Positions 43,430 to 52,492 are shown, counted from the stretch's first letter. The stretch is 64,000 nucleotides of DNA from Amycolatopsis echigonensis (GCF_014174495.1 NZ_JACJHR010000001.1:1-64000); one strand, 5' to 3'. Notes: generated from the letters alone by a model not told the origin. A program made the numbers and translations.

Positions 43430-44287
43430 CTATACAGCACCCCGGGAAAGCGTCGCGATCTCCATCCCGGTCAACCGCTCGGGACTCACCACCACTTCAT
43501 ACGCCTGGAGCAGACCGCCCCGGACCTCGATCCGCAGCACCCCCGCCAGCCGCCCAGCGGGAGCGAGCACCAGTCCGACATCGCCGTCGATCAGGGCGAG
43601 TTCGGCCAGGCGAGCAGTCCCCGCGAACAGCTTCGTGCCCCGCGCGACCTCGTCCGCTCCGCGCAACACCGCAGCCGCGCCTGGGGGCAGCATTGCCGGC
43701 TCGGTGTGCCGCACGACATCCGGCGCCAGCACGGTCAGCAGCGTCGCCATATCCCCGCCGCGGGCCGCGGACAGGAACGCCGTCACCACTTCCCGGTGCT
43801 CGGCCAGTTCCGCAGCAGGCACCGCCGGTTCCCCGCGTACCCGCAGCCGCGCGCGGCTGGCGAGTTTCTTCGCGGTCGCGGGCGTGCGGTCGAGGATCGG
43901 GCCGACCGCGTCGAACGGCACCGCGAACAGGTCGTGCAGCACGAAGGCGACCCGTTCGGGCGGGGCGAGCCGGTCCAAGACCACCAGCAGCGCCCGCCCG
44001 ACCTCCCCGGCCAGCAGGACTTCGTCCTCGGGAACGGCGCCACCGGCGGCATCAGGCACCGACGAGACCGGGGTTTCCCGCCGCGCTCGCAGGGCGTCCA
44101 GGCACAGCCGGGAGACGACCGTGGTCAGCCAGCCGCCCAGGTTGTCGACGCCGGAGGTGCGGTTCAGCCGCAGCCACGACTCCTGCACGACGTCCTCGGC
44201 CTCGGCCGCGGAGCCCAGCATGCGGTAGGCCAGCGCGTGCAGCCGCGGACGCTCGTTTTCGAAGCGCCGCGCCAGTGCGTCGTCCAT
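43430..44287 (-). CDS. ECF41-type sigma factor with SnoaL-like C-terminal domain
   Basis: A 285-residue extracytoplasmic-function sigma factor. Region 2 reads RLHALAYRMLGSAAEAEDVV, region 4 has LAPPERVAFVLHDLFAVPFD, and residues 170-285 form a SnoaL/NTF2-like domain with the conserved pattern typical of ECF41 (SigJ-like) factors, where this extension replaces an anti-sigma factor. ECF41 factors normally drive a divergent oxidoreductase gene from a TGTCACA/CGTC promoter; exactly such an element precedes the azoreductase gene next door. Confidence 0.9.
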   Translation of the reverse strand: MDDALARRFENERPRLHALAYRMLGSAAEAEDVVQESWLRLNRTSGVDNLGGWLTTVVSRLCLDALRARRETPVSSVPDAAGGAVPEDEVLLAGEVGRALLVVLDRLAPPERVAFVLHDLFAVPFDAVGPILDRTPATAKKLASRARLRVRGEPAVPAAELAEHREVVTAFLSAARGGDMATLLTVLAPDVVRHTEPAMLPPGAAAVLRGADEVARGTKLFAGTARLAELALIDGDVGLVLAPAGRLAGVLRIEVRGGLLQAYEVVVSPERLTGMEIATLSRGAV

Positions 44288-44288
44288 C

Positions 44289-44315
44289 GGTCACCTTTTC
44301 CCGTCTCGATCCGTC
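44289..44315 (+). promoter_or_regulatory. ECF41-type promoter of the azoreductase gene
   Basis: GGTCACC, 16 bases, CGTC. This fits the published ECF41 promoter form (TGTCACA-N16-CGTC) with matching spacing. It begins 2 bases from the divergent sigma-factor start and leaves a leader of about 40 bases to ATG 44360. Confidence 0.65.
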
Positions 44316-44359
44316 ATGGGAGTGCCGGCCCGAGGACCAAGGACGAGGAGAGGAACCGG

Positions 44360-45052
44360 ATGACCGTCATGCTAGCGCCTTTGCTGCACGTCGATTCGAG
44401 CGCCGACGGCGAGGCGTCGGTGAGCAGGCAGCTGGGCACGCTGTTCGCCGACGAGTGGCGGAGAGGCGGCGGAATCGTGCGGCACCGCGACGTGTCCGCC
44501 GAGCCGGTGGCACCGCTGCGTGAGGCGTACGCGCGGCTCGGCCGTCGCGTGGAACGCAAGGGCGTGCTGTCGCTGGAGGACATCGCGACGCTGATCGCGG
44601 ACGACGACGAACAGCGCGAATGGGACCTGACGCTGCCGCTGGTGAACGAGGTGCGCGAAGCCCGCGCCGTGCTGCTCGGGGTCCCGATGTACAACTTCGG
44701 AGTGCCCGCGACTCTCAAGGCGTGGATCGACCGGATCAGCTTTCCCGGCGTGTTCGTCGACCCGGAGACCGGCCGGAAACTGCTGGCGGACAAGGATTTC
44801 GTGGTCGTCACCGCCCGCGGCGGCGGATACGGACCCGGCACGCCGCGGGAGAAGTTCGAGTTCCAGGAGTCGTATCTGCGCGCCTACCTGGGCGACAAGG
44901 GCGTCGACCCGGAACGGCTGACGTTCGTGTCCCAGGAGTTCACCCGCGTCGGCGACGTCCCGGCGCTGGACGGGCTCGAAGACCTGGCCGCCGCGTCGCG
45001 CACGGCGGCCAGGTCCCGGGTCGTCGAACTCGCCGGACGACTTACCCGGTGA
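44360..45052 (+). CDS. azoR: FMN-dependent NADH-azoreductase-like protein
   Basis: A 230-residue flavodoxin-fold quinone/azo reductase. LLHVDSSADGEASVSRQLG is the FMN-phosphate loop, VLLGVPMYNFGVPATLKAWI the second flavin segment with the characteristic PMYNF, and VVVTARGGGYGPGTP the third. It reduces quinones or azo compounds using NADH. ATG 44360 follows GAGGAGAGGA. Divergent from and probably controlled by the ECF41 sigma factor. Its last 11 bases overlap the end of the convergent GH3 gene. Confidence 0.88.
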   Translation: MTVMLAPLLHVDSSADGEASVSRQLGTLFADEWRRGGGIVRHRDVSAEPVAPLREAYARLGRRVERKGVLSLEDIATLIADDDEQREWDLTLPLVNEVREARAVLLGVPMYNFGVPATLKAWIDRISFPGVFVDPETGRKLLADKDFVVVTARGGGYGPGTPREKFEFQESYLRAYLGDKGVDPERLTFVSQEFTRVGDVPALDGLEDLAAASRTAARSRVVELAGRLTR

Positions 45053-47684
45053 GGTCGGAGCACTTCCGCGCGTCCGGATCCTTCGCCCCGCCAGGCGACC
45101 ACCGCACATTCGCGAAGGACGCCGAGAACGGGCCGTCGGTGTAGACGAGGAACGGCGTGTCGATGCTCTCGAAGTCCAGCCCGCTCGCGAAGCAGGACAA
45201 CGGGATCTTCACCGTCGACTTCTGCCCGGCAGGCAGATCGCCGAACAGCTTCGTGGCGTTGACCTCGGACGAGCACGGGTAGACGCAATGCAGGCTGACC
45301 ACCGTCCGGTTCACCGGCGGCGAATGCACGATCACGTCGAACTCGAGCGCGCCGTCCGCGTTGAGATATCCGCGCAGGTCATCAGTGCCGCCGGGATGCT
45401 GCGAGTACAGCTGTGCCGCGCCGGTGCCGGTCCACGTCGCTTTCAGGCCGTCGCCCTGGACGTTGACGTCGGCCGGCACCACGTTGATCTCCGGATGCGA
45501 AGCGGTGCCGTCCGGGCCGATCTCGGTGCCGCCCCAGTTCGACGCCGAGCCGATGAAGCTCTTGTACGGCGCGACGTCCGTGCGGTCGTAGATCGGCAGG
45601 TCCTCGGTCGCGGTGCCGCCGCCTCCGGTCGATCCGCAGCGGGACGGGCCTTCGGTCTCGTCGAGCTTGCCGACGGTGGTCCGCTGGTTCGAGGTGAGGC
45701 CGTAGCCGAGCGTGAACAGCGGGTCGTAGCCGGGACTCCACGGGTTGAGCGGCGTCTGGCAGGCGCTCTTGGGCCACGAATAGGACAGCTTGCCGCGGTA
45801 GCCGCCGTGGTCCTTGCCGCGCACCAGCATGTCCGCGACGCCGCCGCCTTCGGTGCCGGGCAGCCACGCGGCGACGAACGCGTCGGAACGGTTGAGTTCC
45901 TTGTTGACGTACAGCGGACGCCCGCTGACGTACACGGTCACCACCGGAGTGCCCTTGCCGCTGACTTTGTCCAGCACCGCAAGGTCTTCCGGATACAGCT
46001 TCGCCGCTTCCAGGCTCTTCCGCTGCAGATCGCCGACGCCTTCCGCGTACGGAGTCTCGCCGATGACTGCGATGACCGCGTCGTAACCCTTCGGATCGGC
46101 GGTGCCAGTGGGATCGAAGGTGACGTTAGCGGTGCCGAGATCCTCCTTGAGCCCGGCGAGGATCGACGTGGCGCCCGGGAAGTCCGCGTTGGTGTTCCCG
46201 GTGCCTTGCCAGGTCAGCGTCCAGCCGCCGGTCTGGTTCTGGATGCTGTCCGCGCTCTTGCCGACCACGAGCACCTTCGCGTCGCGCGCCAAGGGAAGCA
46301 CGTTGCCGTTGTTCTTCAGCAGCGTCTGCGACTTGCGCACCGCTTCGCGGCCGAGCGCCTTGTCCGTCAGCGCGTCCGGCGAACCGGCGTACCACCGCTC
46401 CGAAGGCTTGCGCTCCTCGAAAAGCCCAGCGCGCATCTTCACCCGCAGGATCCGCGTAACCGCGTCGTCGATGCGGGACATCGGGATTTCGCCGTCGCGC
46501 ACTTGCGAGACGGTGTTGGCGATGAAGGCTTTCCAGTCGTTCGGGACCATCACGACGTCGATGCCCGCGTTGATCGCGCGCGGGCAGCTGGCGTTCGTGC
46601 AGCCGGTCACCTGGCCGATGCCGTTCCAGTCCGACACCACCAGGCCGTCGAAGCCCATCTTGCCCTTGAGGATCTGGTTGAGGACCTTGTCGCTGCCGTG
46701 GATCTTTCCCTCGTTGATGCCGAGGTCGGGGTTGGTCCAGCTGTTGAACGACGCCATGACCGTCTGCGCACCCGCCGCGAGCGCGCCGTAGTAGCCCTGG
46801 CCGTGGATGTTGATCATGTCCGCTTCCGAGGAAGCGTTCACGCCCTGGTCCTGGCCGTCGGTGGTGCCGCCGTCGCCGATGAAGTGCTTGGCGGTGCCGA
46901 TCACGCCGTTCGCTCCGATGCGCAGCCGCGCGCCGGCCTGAAGACCGTTCATGGCCTCGTAGCCGTAGGCGCGGGTGATGCGCGGGTCCTCGGAGAAGCC
47001 TTCGTAAGTGCGCCCCCAGCGGTCGTCCTGCACGACGGCGAGGGTCGGCGCGAACGCCCAGTCCTGGCCGGTCGACCGGATCTGCCGCGCGGTGGAATTC
47101 TCGACGTCGCGCACGAGGCACGGGTCGTGCGCCGCGCCGAGCGCGATGTTCTGCGGGAAAACGGTAGCGCCGTACACATTGTTATTTCCGTGCACGGCAT
47201 CTATGCCCCAAATTACCGGAATCTTTGCCCTCGTGGCCCTTGCCGCGTCCCAATAGGAGTCCGCGAGCTTGAGCCAGTCCTGCTGGCTGGCGTGCTTGTT
47301 CCCGCCCGGCCACGAGCCGCCGCCGTTGAGCACGGACCCGATCGAGTACTGGGTCACCTCGGCGGGCGTGATCGCGGCGATCTCGGGCTGGGTCATCTGC
47401 CCGACTTTTTCCTCGAGCGACATGCCGGACACGAGCTGCTTGATCCGCCGTTCGTCGACCGGGTTCGGCGGCATCGCGCTGTGCACTTTCGGCCAGTCCG
47501 ACAGCGTTGGCAGCGAGTTTTCGACGCGGGCGCAGCCGTTGTGGTCGAGCGCGGGGCGGCCGATGTCCGGCTGGCGCGGGGGAGCGGCCTGTGCGGCCTG
47601 GGCAGGGACGAGCCCGCCCAGGAGGACGAGCGCGGCGAGGGCGACCCGGTTCCGGGCGCGCGGGGAGCGAGGAGGTCTGGCCAT
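45042..47684 (-). CDS. Secreted GH3 exo-beta-glucosidase
   Basis: An 880-residue glycoside hydrolase family 3 enzyme with a Sec-type signal (RVALAALVLLGGLVPAQAAQA). The barrel domain contains VGQMTQPEI, PVIWGIDAVHGNNNVYGATV, GTAKHFIGDGGT and the nucleophile Asp in FDGLVVSDWNG; the second domain holds EGVGDLQR with the acid residue. After residue 690 an ExoP-like carbohydrate-binding domain follows. Relatives are exo-1,4-beta-glucan glucohydrolases of marine bacteria and actinomycetes. It digests cello- or laminari-oligosaccharides outside the cell. No neighbouring sugar transporter. Confidence 0.93.
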   Translation of the reverse strand: MARPPRSPRARNRVALAALVLLGGLVPAQAAQAAPPRQPDIGRPALDHNGCARVENSLPTLSDWPKVHSAMPPNPVDERRIKQLVSGMSLEEKVGQMTQPEIAAITPAEVTQYSIGSVLNGGGSWPGGNKHASQQDWLKLADSYWDAARATRAKIPVIWGIDAVHGNNNVYGATVFPQNIALGAAHDPCLVRDVENSTARQIRSTGQDWAFAPTLAVVQDDRWGRTYEGFSEDPRITRAYGYEAMNGLQAGARLRIGANGVIGTAKHFIGDGGTTDGQDQGVNASSEADMINIHGQGYYGALAAGAQTVMASFNSWTNPDLGINEGKIHGSDKVLNQILKGKMGFDGLVVSDWNGIGQVTGCTNASCPRAINAGIDVVMVPNDWKAFIANTVSQVRDGEIPMSRIDDAVTRILRVKMRAGLFEERKPSERWYAGSPDALTDKALGREAVRKSQTLLKNNGNVLPLARDAKVLVVGKSADSIQNQTGGWTLTWQGTGNTNADFPGATSILAGLKEDLGTANVTFDPTGTADPKGYDAVIAVIGETPYAEGVGDLQRKSLEAAKLYPEDLAVLDKVSGKGTPVVTVYVSGRPLYVNKELNRSDAFVAAWLPGTEGGGVADMLVRGKDHGGYRGKLSYSWPKSACQTPLNPWSPGYDPLFTLGYGLTSNQRTTVGKLDETEGPSRCGSTGGGGTATEDLPIYDRTDVAPYKSFIGSASNWGGTEIGPDGTASHPEINVVPADVNVQGDGLKATWTGTGAAQLYSQHPGGTDDLRGYLNADGALEFDVIVHSPPVNRTVVSLHCVYPCSSEVNATKLFGDLPAGQKSTVKIPLSCFASGLDFESIDTPFLVYTDGPFSASFANVRWSPGGAKDPDARKCSDLTG

Positions 47685-47888
47685 CGACAGTCCGTTCTGC
47701 GGAGGGCGGCCCGGAGCGGGCCCCGGTGATCCTGACCGGGCAAACCGGACTCCGTCAATCCGCCGACCGGCAGTGGTTCAGTCCACTGACCGGACAGGAA
47801 ACGCGACATTCGCGCGGAGCGGCGGCCCGGAGCGGGACCGGGATAGATTTGCTCTCGTACGCACCGAATTCGATGGAGGACAAAGCGG

Positions 47889-48632
47889 ATGCGCAAGGAA
47901 ATGGTGGACGTTCCGGCCGCCGACGGGACCGCGGACGCGTACCTGGCCGTGCCGGAAGGCGGGCCGCATCCCGGGGTGCTGCTCTTCCCGGACGCGTTCG
48001 GGCTCCGGCCGCGGATCGAGGAGATGGCCGACCGCATCGCCGAGGCGGGCTACGCCGTGCTGGCCCCGAACCTGCTCTACCGCGGCGGCCGGTCGCCGCT
48101 CGTGGACTTCGCCGCGCTGGAGGACCCGGAGAAGCGCGGCGCGGTGTTCGGCAAGCTGATGCCGATGATCGAGGCTCTCGACACCGACGCGATCACCCGG
48201 GACGCGGAGAAGTATCTCGACTGGTTCGCCGCGCAGGACGGCGTAGCGGACGGCCCAGTCGTGATCACCGGCTACTGCATGGGCGGCCTGAACGCTTTGC
48301 GCGTGATCGAGGCGTTCCCGGACCGGGTCAAGGCGATCGCGTCGTTCCACGGCGGCCGCCTCGCCACCGACCAGCCGGACAGCCCGCACCGGCGGGTCGG
48401 GTCGATCACCGGCGAGGTGTACTTCGGGCACGCCGACCAGGACCCGTCGGCCACCGCCGAGCAGATCAAGACGCTGGAGCACGCTCTCGACGAAGCCGGG
48501 GTGACCTACCGGTCGGAGGTCTACGAGGGCGCGTCGCACGGCTTCACGATGTCGGACACGGCGGCGTACCACGAGGAGGGCGAGAAGCGGCACTGGGAGA
48601 ACCTGTTCGCGCTCCTGGAGCGGGTGCGCTGA
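47889..48632 (+). CDS. Dienelactone hydrolase family protein
   Basis: A 247-residue alpha/beta hydrolase. The nucleophile is Cys130 in TGYCMGGLNAL, characteristic of dienelactone hydrolases; FGHADQDPSA carries the Asp and GASHGFTM the His. The N-terminal GGPHPGVLLFPDAFGLRP supplies the oxyanion hole. It could act on dienelactones from aromatic breakdown or on other lactones. ATG 47889 has GGAGGACAAAG upstream. Divergent from the GH3 gene and followed by a hairpin terminator. Confidence 0.9.
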   Translation: MRKEMVDVPAADGTADAYLAVPEGGPHPGVLLFPDAFGLRPRIEEMADRIAEAGYAVLAPNLLYRGGRSPLVDFAALEDPEKRGAVFGKLMPMIEALDTDAITRDAEKYLDWFAAQDGVADGPVVITGYCMGGLNALRVIEAFPDRVKAIASFHGGRLATDQPDSPHRRVGSITGEVYFGHADQDPSATAEQIKTLEHALDEAGVTYRSEVYEGASHGFTMSDTAAYHEEGEKRHWENLFALLERVR

Positions 48633-48646
48633 CCTCCGAACGACAG

Positions 48647-48682
48647 GGGCCCGGCACGCGGGACGCGCTCGCGGCCGGGCCC
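48647..48682 (+). terminator. Hairpin terminator
   Basis: GGGCCCGGC (48647-48655) pairs with GCCGGGCCC (48674-48682) 14 bases after the dienelactone hydrolase stop. No T-run follows. Confidence 0.55.
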
Positions 48683-48720
48683 TGCGCGCGGAATCGGCGG
48701 CGGCCGTTTACGCTGGCCGC

Positions 48721-49077
48721 ATGGCCGATGGTGCGCTGTGCCGCGAACCGGTGGAGCTGACCGGGCGCGAGCGCTCGGTCCTGCGGAGCGTCGCGGTCCG
48801 CGGGACGGAGCCCGAGCTGTTCTGCGAGCTGGAGGCCGGGCACGGCCACGAGCACGCGACTCCGGTCGGCGGACGCGGCGAGGAGCGGCTGATGTGGCTG
48901 CGCTGGTGGCCGGGTCGCCGGGTGCTGGAGACGCGCGCGCTGTGCGGCGCGGAGTCCGACGAGGGCGTTTTCTGCCGCGTGCCCGGCGGGCACGAGGGCA
49001 GCCACAGCTACGAGCTGGCCGAGCCGGAACCGGCCTGGCCGCTGGCCGACGCGGGCCTGCCCGCCGGCCGCCGGTAA
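48721..49077 (+). CDS. Small Cys/His-rich protein, unknown function
   Basis: A 118-residue protein with two similar motifs, FCELEAGHGHEH and FCRVPGGHEGSHSYEL, each with one Cys and several His, plus two further Cys near the ends. Such CxxxxGHxGxH pieces could bind zinc; the pattern recurs in short actinomycete proteins without known function. The start has no clear ribosome site. It is followed 11 bases later by the PhoU-like gene and may be co-transcribed with it. Confidence 0.6.
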   Translation: MADGALCREPVELTGRERSVLRSVAVRGTEPELFCELEAGHGHEHATPVGGRGEERLMWLRWWPGRRVLETRALCGAESDEGVFCRVPGGHEGSHSYELAEPEPAWPLADAGLPAGRR

Positions 49078-49088
49078 AGTCGCCCGAC

Positions 49089-49733
49089 ATGCGCGAAGGC
49101 TTCCACGACGACCTGAAACAGCTCAACGGGCGTCTGGCGGCGATGGCCGAGGCGGCGGCGGAGGCGATGCGCCGGGCCACCCGGGCCCTGCTGGCCGTGG
49201 ACCTGCCGCTGGCCGAGCAGGTGCTCAGCGGCGACGCCGACCTCGACGACCTGCGGGCCACCTGCGAGGACGAGGCGTATTCGCTCCTCGCCCTGCAAGC
49301 CCCGGTGGCCGGCGACCTGCGCGCCGTGCTGGCGGTGGTGTACTGCGCGGAGAAGCTCGAGCGGATGGGCGACCTCGCGGCGCACGTGGCGGGCACCGCC
49401 CGGCGGGGCCACCCGGAGCCGACCGTGTCCGCCGACCTGGAGCCGGTGTTCGCCGAACTCGGCGAGGTCACCTCGGCGATGGCGGACCGGCTCGCCGACC
49501 TCGTGCGCGGCGATGCCCGCGGCGGCTACGCCGAGCTGAGCCGCGCCGACGAACGCGTGGACGCGCTGCACGCCCGCGTGATGGCGACGGTCACCTCTCC
49601 GGACTGGACGCACGACCAGCGGATCGCGGTCGCGCTCAGCCTGCTCACCCGTTTCTACGAGCGTTTCGCCGACCAGGCGGTGTCGGTCGCGAAGCGCCTG
49701 GAGTTCGCCGCGACGGGCGATCTCCCGGGCTGA
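49089..49733 (+). CDS. PhoU-domain phosphate signalling protein
   Basis: A 214-residue protein with two PhoU three-helix repeats. The first includes the acidic metal-binding helix ending EDEAYSLLALQAPVAGDLRA, then VVYCAEKLERMGDLAAHVA, the E-x-x-D motif of PhoU; the second includes LTRFYERFADQAVSVAKRL. PhoU proteins dampen signalling from the PstSCAB phosphate transporter to the PhoR kinase. No pst genes are adjacent, so this may be a secondary copy. Its 3' end overlaps the convergent PAP2 gene by 89 bases. Confidence 0.88.
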   Translation: MREGFHDDLKQLNGRLAAMAEAAAEAMRRATRALLAVDLPLAEQVLSGDADLDDLRATCEDEAYSLLALQAPVAGDLRAVLAVVYCAEKLERMGDLAAHVAGTARRGHPEPTVSADLEPVFAELGEVTSAMADRLADLVRGDARGGYAELSRADERVDALHARVMATVTSPDWTHDQRIAVALSLLTRFYERFADQAVSVAKRLEFAATGDLPG

Positions 49734-51000
49734 CCTCCGGCGGCGGACCGGCCTGGGCCTGGTTCGACGGACGCGCTGGCGGCGAACCCGCGGTGCGGGC
49801 CTGCGGCGGACCTGCCGGGCGGGGCTGGAGCGAACGCGCCGGACGAACAGGCGGCTGGATAGCGCCGCGGGCCGGTGGTTGCGCGGGCGGACGCGCCTGG
49901 TCCTGCGGCGGGGCCTCGGCGGGCCGGGGCTGGGGCATCGGCTGGGAGTGCTGTCGCCGCGGCGCCGGGGAGTCGGCCGCGCCGGGTCGCGGGGCTGCGG
50001 TGCGGATCGGTTGGGAGTTTTGCCGTCCGGGAGCTGAGGCGTCGGCCGCGCGCGGCTGCGGGGTGACAGTACGGATCGGTTGCGAATTTTGCCGCCGGGG
50101 CGGCGGGGCACTCGCGCCGCGGGCTTGCGGCGACTCCGGCTGCGGCCGGGCGGGTTGGCCGCTGGCGTCGGGCCCCTCCGGCGGACCGGCCCGGCGCGCG
50201 GGCGGAGCAGGTTGACCGGCGGCTCCGGGCAGACCGACGCGGCGAGTGGGCGGTGCACCCGCGTCCCGGTCAGCTGGCCGCGGAGCCCGCGGCGGACGAG
50301 AGGCCCGGACCGGAGCTCCGTCCGGGAGCGAAGCGTCGCCGTCTGGACCTGGGCGGGCAGCGCGCGCGTCCGAACGCACCGCCTCCGCGCCTTCCGGTAC
50401 CACACCCAGCAATCCGAACGGCACCTTGCCCGCGAACCGCCGCACGAGCTCGGCAGTCGGAGCCAGCGCGTATCGCTGCAGCAGCAACGCCATCCCGGCC
50501 CCGAGCGCGAGCCCGATCAGCACGTCGTGCGGATAGTGCGCGCCCACGAACACCCGCGAGAAACCCATCGTCGCCGCGAAGGCCGCCAGCCAGGGCGCGC
50601 CCTTGCGCCACGCGAAGGCTCCGCCGAGGGCGACCGCGGCCGCGATGGTGGAGTGGTTGCTGGGGAACGACCAGTCGCCGGGCGGCGGGCAGGCGCCGAC
50701 GATCGCCCCGGGCGGCAGCCCCCGGCACGGCCGCTGCTCGTGCACGAAGGCTTTCACGATCTCGCTGAGCACGTAGGCGACCACGGTGGCCGCCGGGACC
50801 AGCAGCGCCGACGCCATCCGCTCGGGCGAGCCGGTCTGCCGCGCGCGCCACCAGAGCCAGGCGAAGAACGGAGCCACGAGGACCAGGCCGTAGGACGTGT
50901 ACGCCAGCACGAGAGCCTGCACCCAGCCCGGCATCGCCAGGCCGAAATGGGTGATCGCGTCGTACGTCTCGCTGCTGGAAGCTCCGGCCGCGGTCGCCAT
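49645..51000 (-). CDS. PAP2-family phosphatase with long proline-rich tail
   Basis: A 451-residue membrane protein. Residues 1-210 are a type 2 phosphatidic acid phosphatase domain with five or six helices and the three catalytic motifs KAFVHEQRP, FPSNHST and SRVFVGAHYPHDV. Residues 215-451 form a low-complexity cytoplasmic or cell-wall tail rich in Pro, Ala and Arg with imperfect repeats around RQNSQPIRT. The substrate may be undecaprenyl pyrophosphate or phosphatidate. ATG 51000 is preferred to an in-frame start 39 bases earlier. The tail-coding region runs antisense into the PhoU gene. Confidence 0.85.
   Translation of the reverse strand: MATAAGASSSETYDAITHFGLAMPGWVQALVLAYTSYGLVLVAPFFAWLWWRARQTGSPERMASALLVPAATVVAYVLSEIVKAFVHEQRPCRGLPPGAIVGACPPPGDWSFPSNHSTIAAAVALGGAFAWRKGAPWLAAFAATMGFSRVFVGAHYPHDVLIGLALGAGMALLLQRYALAPTAELVRRFAGKVPFGLLGVVPEGAEAVRSDARAARPGPDGDASLPDGAPVRASRPPRAPRPADRDAGAPPTRRVGLPGAAGQPAPPARRAGPPEGPDASGQPARPQPESPQARGASAPPPRRQNSQPIRTVTPQPRAADASAPGRQNSQPIRTAAPRPGAADSPAPRRQHSQPMPQPRPAEAPPQDQARPPAQPPARGAIQPPVRPARSLQPRPAGPPQARTAGSPPARPSNQAQAGPPPEVSPGDRPSRRTPGASRPTPPGRRNARRNG
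49940..50100 (-). repeat. Coding tandem repeat in the PAP2 tail
   Basis: Three imperfect copies of a 69-base unit encode RQNSQPIRT, RQNSQPIRT and RQHSQPM, separated by Pro/Ala-rich stretches of 14 residues. The unit is locally A/T-richer than the flanking codons. Confidence 0.7.
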
Positions 51001-51140
51001 ACAACCCCTCTCCGGTCCGCCGGTTCGCCTGGCGGCCATCTCGCGTTCACCCGAAGGTCACGAGGGTACCGAGCGGCGGAGGGGAGCCCGCGACGCCCCG
51101 GCTCGGGCCCGGGAGTCCATTGAGGACTCTCCGGCGCGGG

Positions 51141-51287
51141 TCAGGGACTGGCGGGGTACTCGCAGGTCACCGGCTTGCCGGGAGTGCTCGCGTTGGCGGG
51201 TTCTTTCTTCTCGCCGGGCAGGATCCGGCAGCGCGGCGTCGCGGTGACCGTGGTCTCGAAGGCAGCGGAGAGTGCCTTCTTGATCAC
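51141..51287 (-). CDS. 48-residue protein coupled to the FtsW paralogue
   Basis: GTG 51287 overlaps the ftsW-like stop in a GTGA junction, and the frame runs 48 codons to TGA 51141. The product begins MIKKALSAAFETTVTATPRC and has two Cys, with a lysine- and proline-rich second half. No known family. Translational coupling is the main support; without it the ORF would not be called. Confidence 0.5.
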   Translation of the reverse strand: MIKKALSAAFETTVTATPRCRILPGEKKEPANASTPGKPVTCEYPASP

Positions 51288-52492
51288 GCTCGGACTGTAC
51301 CGGAGGCCTTGGTCCGCAGGCCGGCCAGGAACGTCTGCGCGGCCGGTTCCTCCCGTGCGGCCTGGGCGAGGATGCCGAACTGCAGCATGGTGATCACGAG
51401 CGAAGTGCCGCCCGCGGAGACCAGGGGCAGCGTCACCCCGGTCACCGGAAGCGCGCCGGCGACGTAACCGATGTTGATCAGCGCCTGTGCCACCAGCAGC
51501 AAGGTGGTCGTCCCGGCGACGAGCCGCACCCACGGATCGGCGACCCGGGCGGCGGTGCGCAGGCCGATGACGGCGAGGAAGCCGAACAGCCCGAGCACCA
51601 GGAGGCAGCCGGCGAACCCGAGTTCCTCGCCGACGAGCGCGAAGACGAAGTCGTTCTGGACGTCCGGCAGGTAGCTCCACTTCGCCGCGCCCTGGCCGAG
51701 CCCGACGCCGAACCAGCCGCCGTCGGCGAGGGCGTATTGCGCCTGCTGTGCCTGGTAGCCGCTGCCGCTCGCGTCGGGATTCGGCGAAAGAAAGGAAAGG
51801 ATGCGCGCGAGGCGATAACTGGCGAAAAGGGCGAGGACGACGATTCCGGCGACCCCGCCGGCGAGAATGGCGGCGAACAAGCGCTTCGGCGCTCCGGCGA
51901 ACCACAGCAAGCCCAAAGTGATGAGCGCGAGCGTGACCGTGCCGCTGAGATTCGGCTGGGCCAGCAACAGCGCGCACAGCGCGAGCGTCACCGGGATCAG
52001 CGGCACCAGGAGGTGCCGCCAATGGTGCAGCACCTTCTGCTTCGACACCAGCAAATGCGCGCCCCAGAACACGAGCGCGACCTTCGCGATTTCCACTGGC
52101 TGCAAGGTGATCGGCCCGGCGGAGAGCCAGCGTTGCGCGCCGCCGTGGTCGGAACCCAGCGGGGTCAGCACCAGAAGCAGCAGCACGACGGCCGCGGCCA
52201 GTGCTGGGGTGGCTGCCTTGCGCAGCCGCGAAAACGGGATGCGCAAGCCGAGCACGAACGCGACCCCGCCGAGTGCGACGAAGGTCAGATGCCGGAAAAA
52301 GGCTTGGTACACCCCGGTTCCGGCGGCCGGATTGGCCGCGGCGGCCGAGGACGACAGCGCCATCACCGCGCCGAGCAGCGTCAGCGACGCCCAAATCGCG
52401 ACGATGATCCGGAACGACGCGAGCGGATGCGCGAAGAACTGTCCGATTGCGTGCCGTGCGGGTTTGCTGTCCCGTTCGGTTGGCGACTCCAC
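51284..52492 (-). CDS. FtsW/RodA-family (SEDS) peptidoglycan polymerase
   Basis: A 402-residue membrane protein with about ten helices. Family marks include GAQRWLSAGPITLQPVEIAK, PNLSGTVTLALI, the extracellular GSGYQAQQAQYALADGGWFG loop with GLGQGAAKWSYLPDVQNDF (the SEDS catalytic Asp region) and LPLVSAGGTSLVITM near the end. SEDS proteins polymerise lipid II. No division genes or cognate transpeptidase surround it, so it is probably a paralogue of the dcw-cluster ftsW rather than the essential copy. A 48-residue ORF is coupled downstream. Confidence 0.9.
   Translation of the reverse strand: MESPTERDSKPARHAIGQFFAHPLASFRIIVAIWASLTLLGAVMALSSSAAAANPAAGTGVYQAFFRHLTFVALGGVAFVLGLRIPFSRLRKAATPALAAAVVLLLLVLTPLGSDHGGAQRWLSAGPITLQPVEIAKVALVFWGAHLLVSKQKVLHHWRHLLVPLIPVTLALCALLLAQPNLSGTVTLALITLGLLWFAGAPKRLFAAILAGGVAGIVVLALFASYRLARILSFLSPNPDASGSGYQAQQAQYALADGGWFGVGLGQGAAKWSYLPDVQNDFVFALVGEELGFAGCLLVLGLFGFLAVIGLRTAARVADPWVRLVAGTTTLLLVAQALINIGYVAGALPVTGVTLPLVSAGGTSLVITMLQFGILAQAAREEPAAQTFLAGLRTKASGTVRA

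Noticed and set aside
45288-47729. Plus-strand frame of 813 codons opposite the GH3 gene
   Set aside because: Antisense shadow; the GH3 protein has a signal peptide and catalytic motifs.
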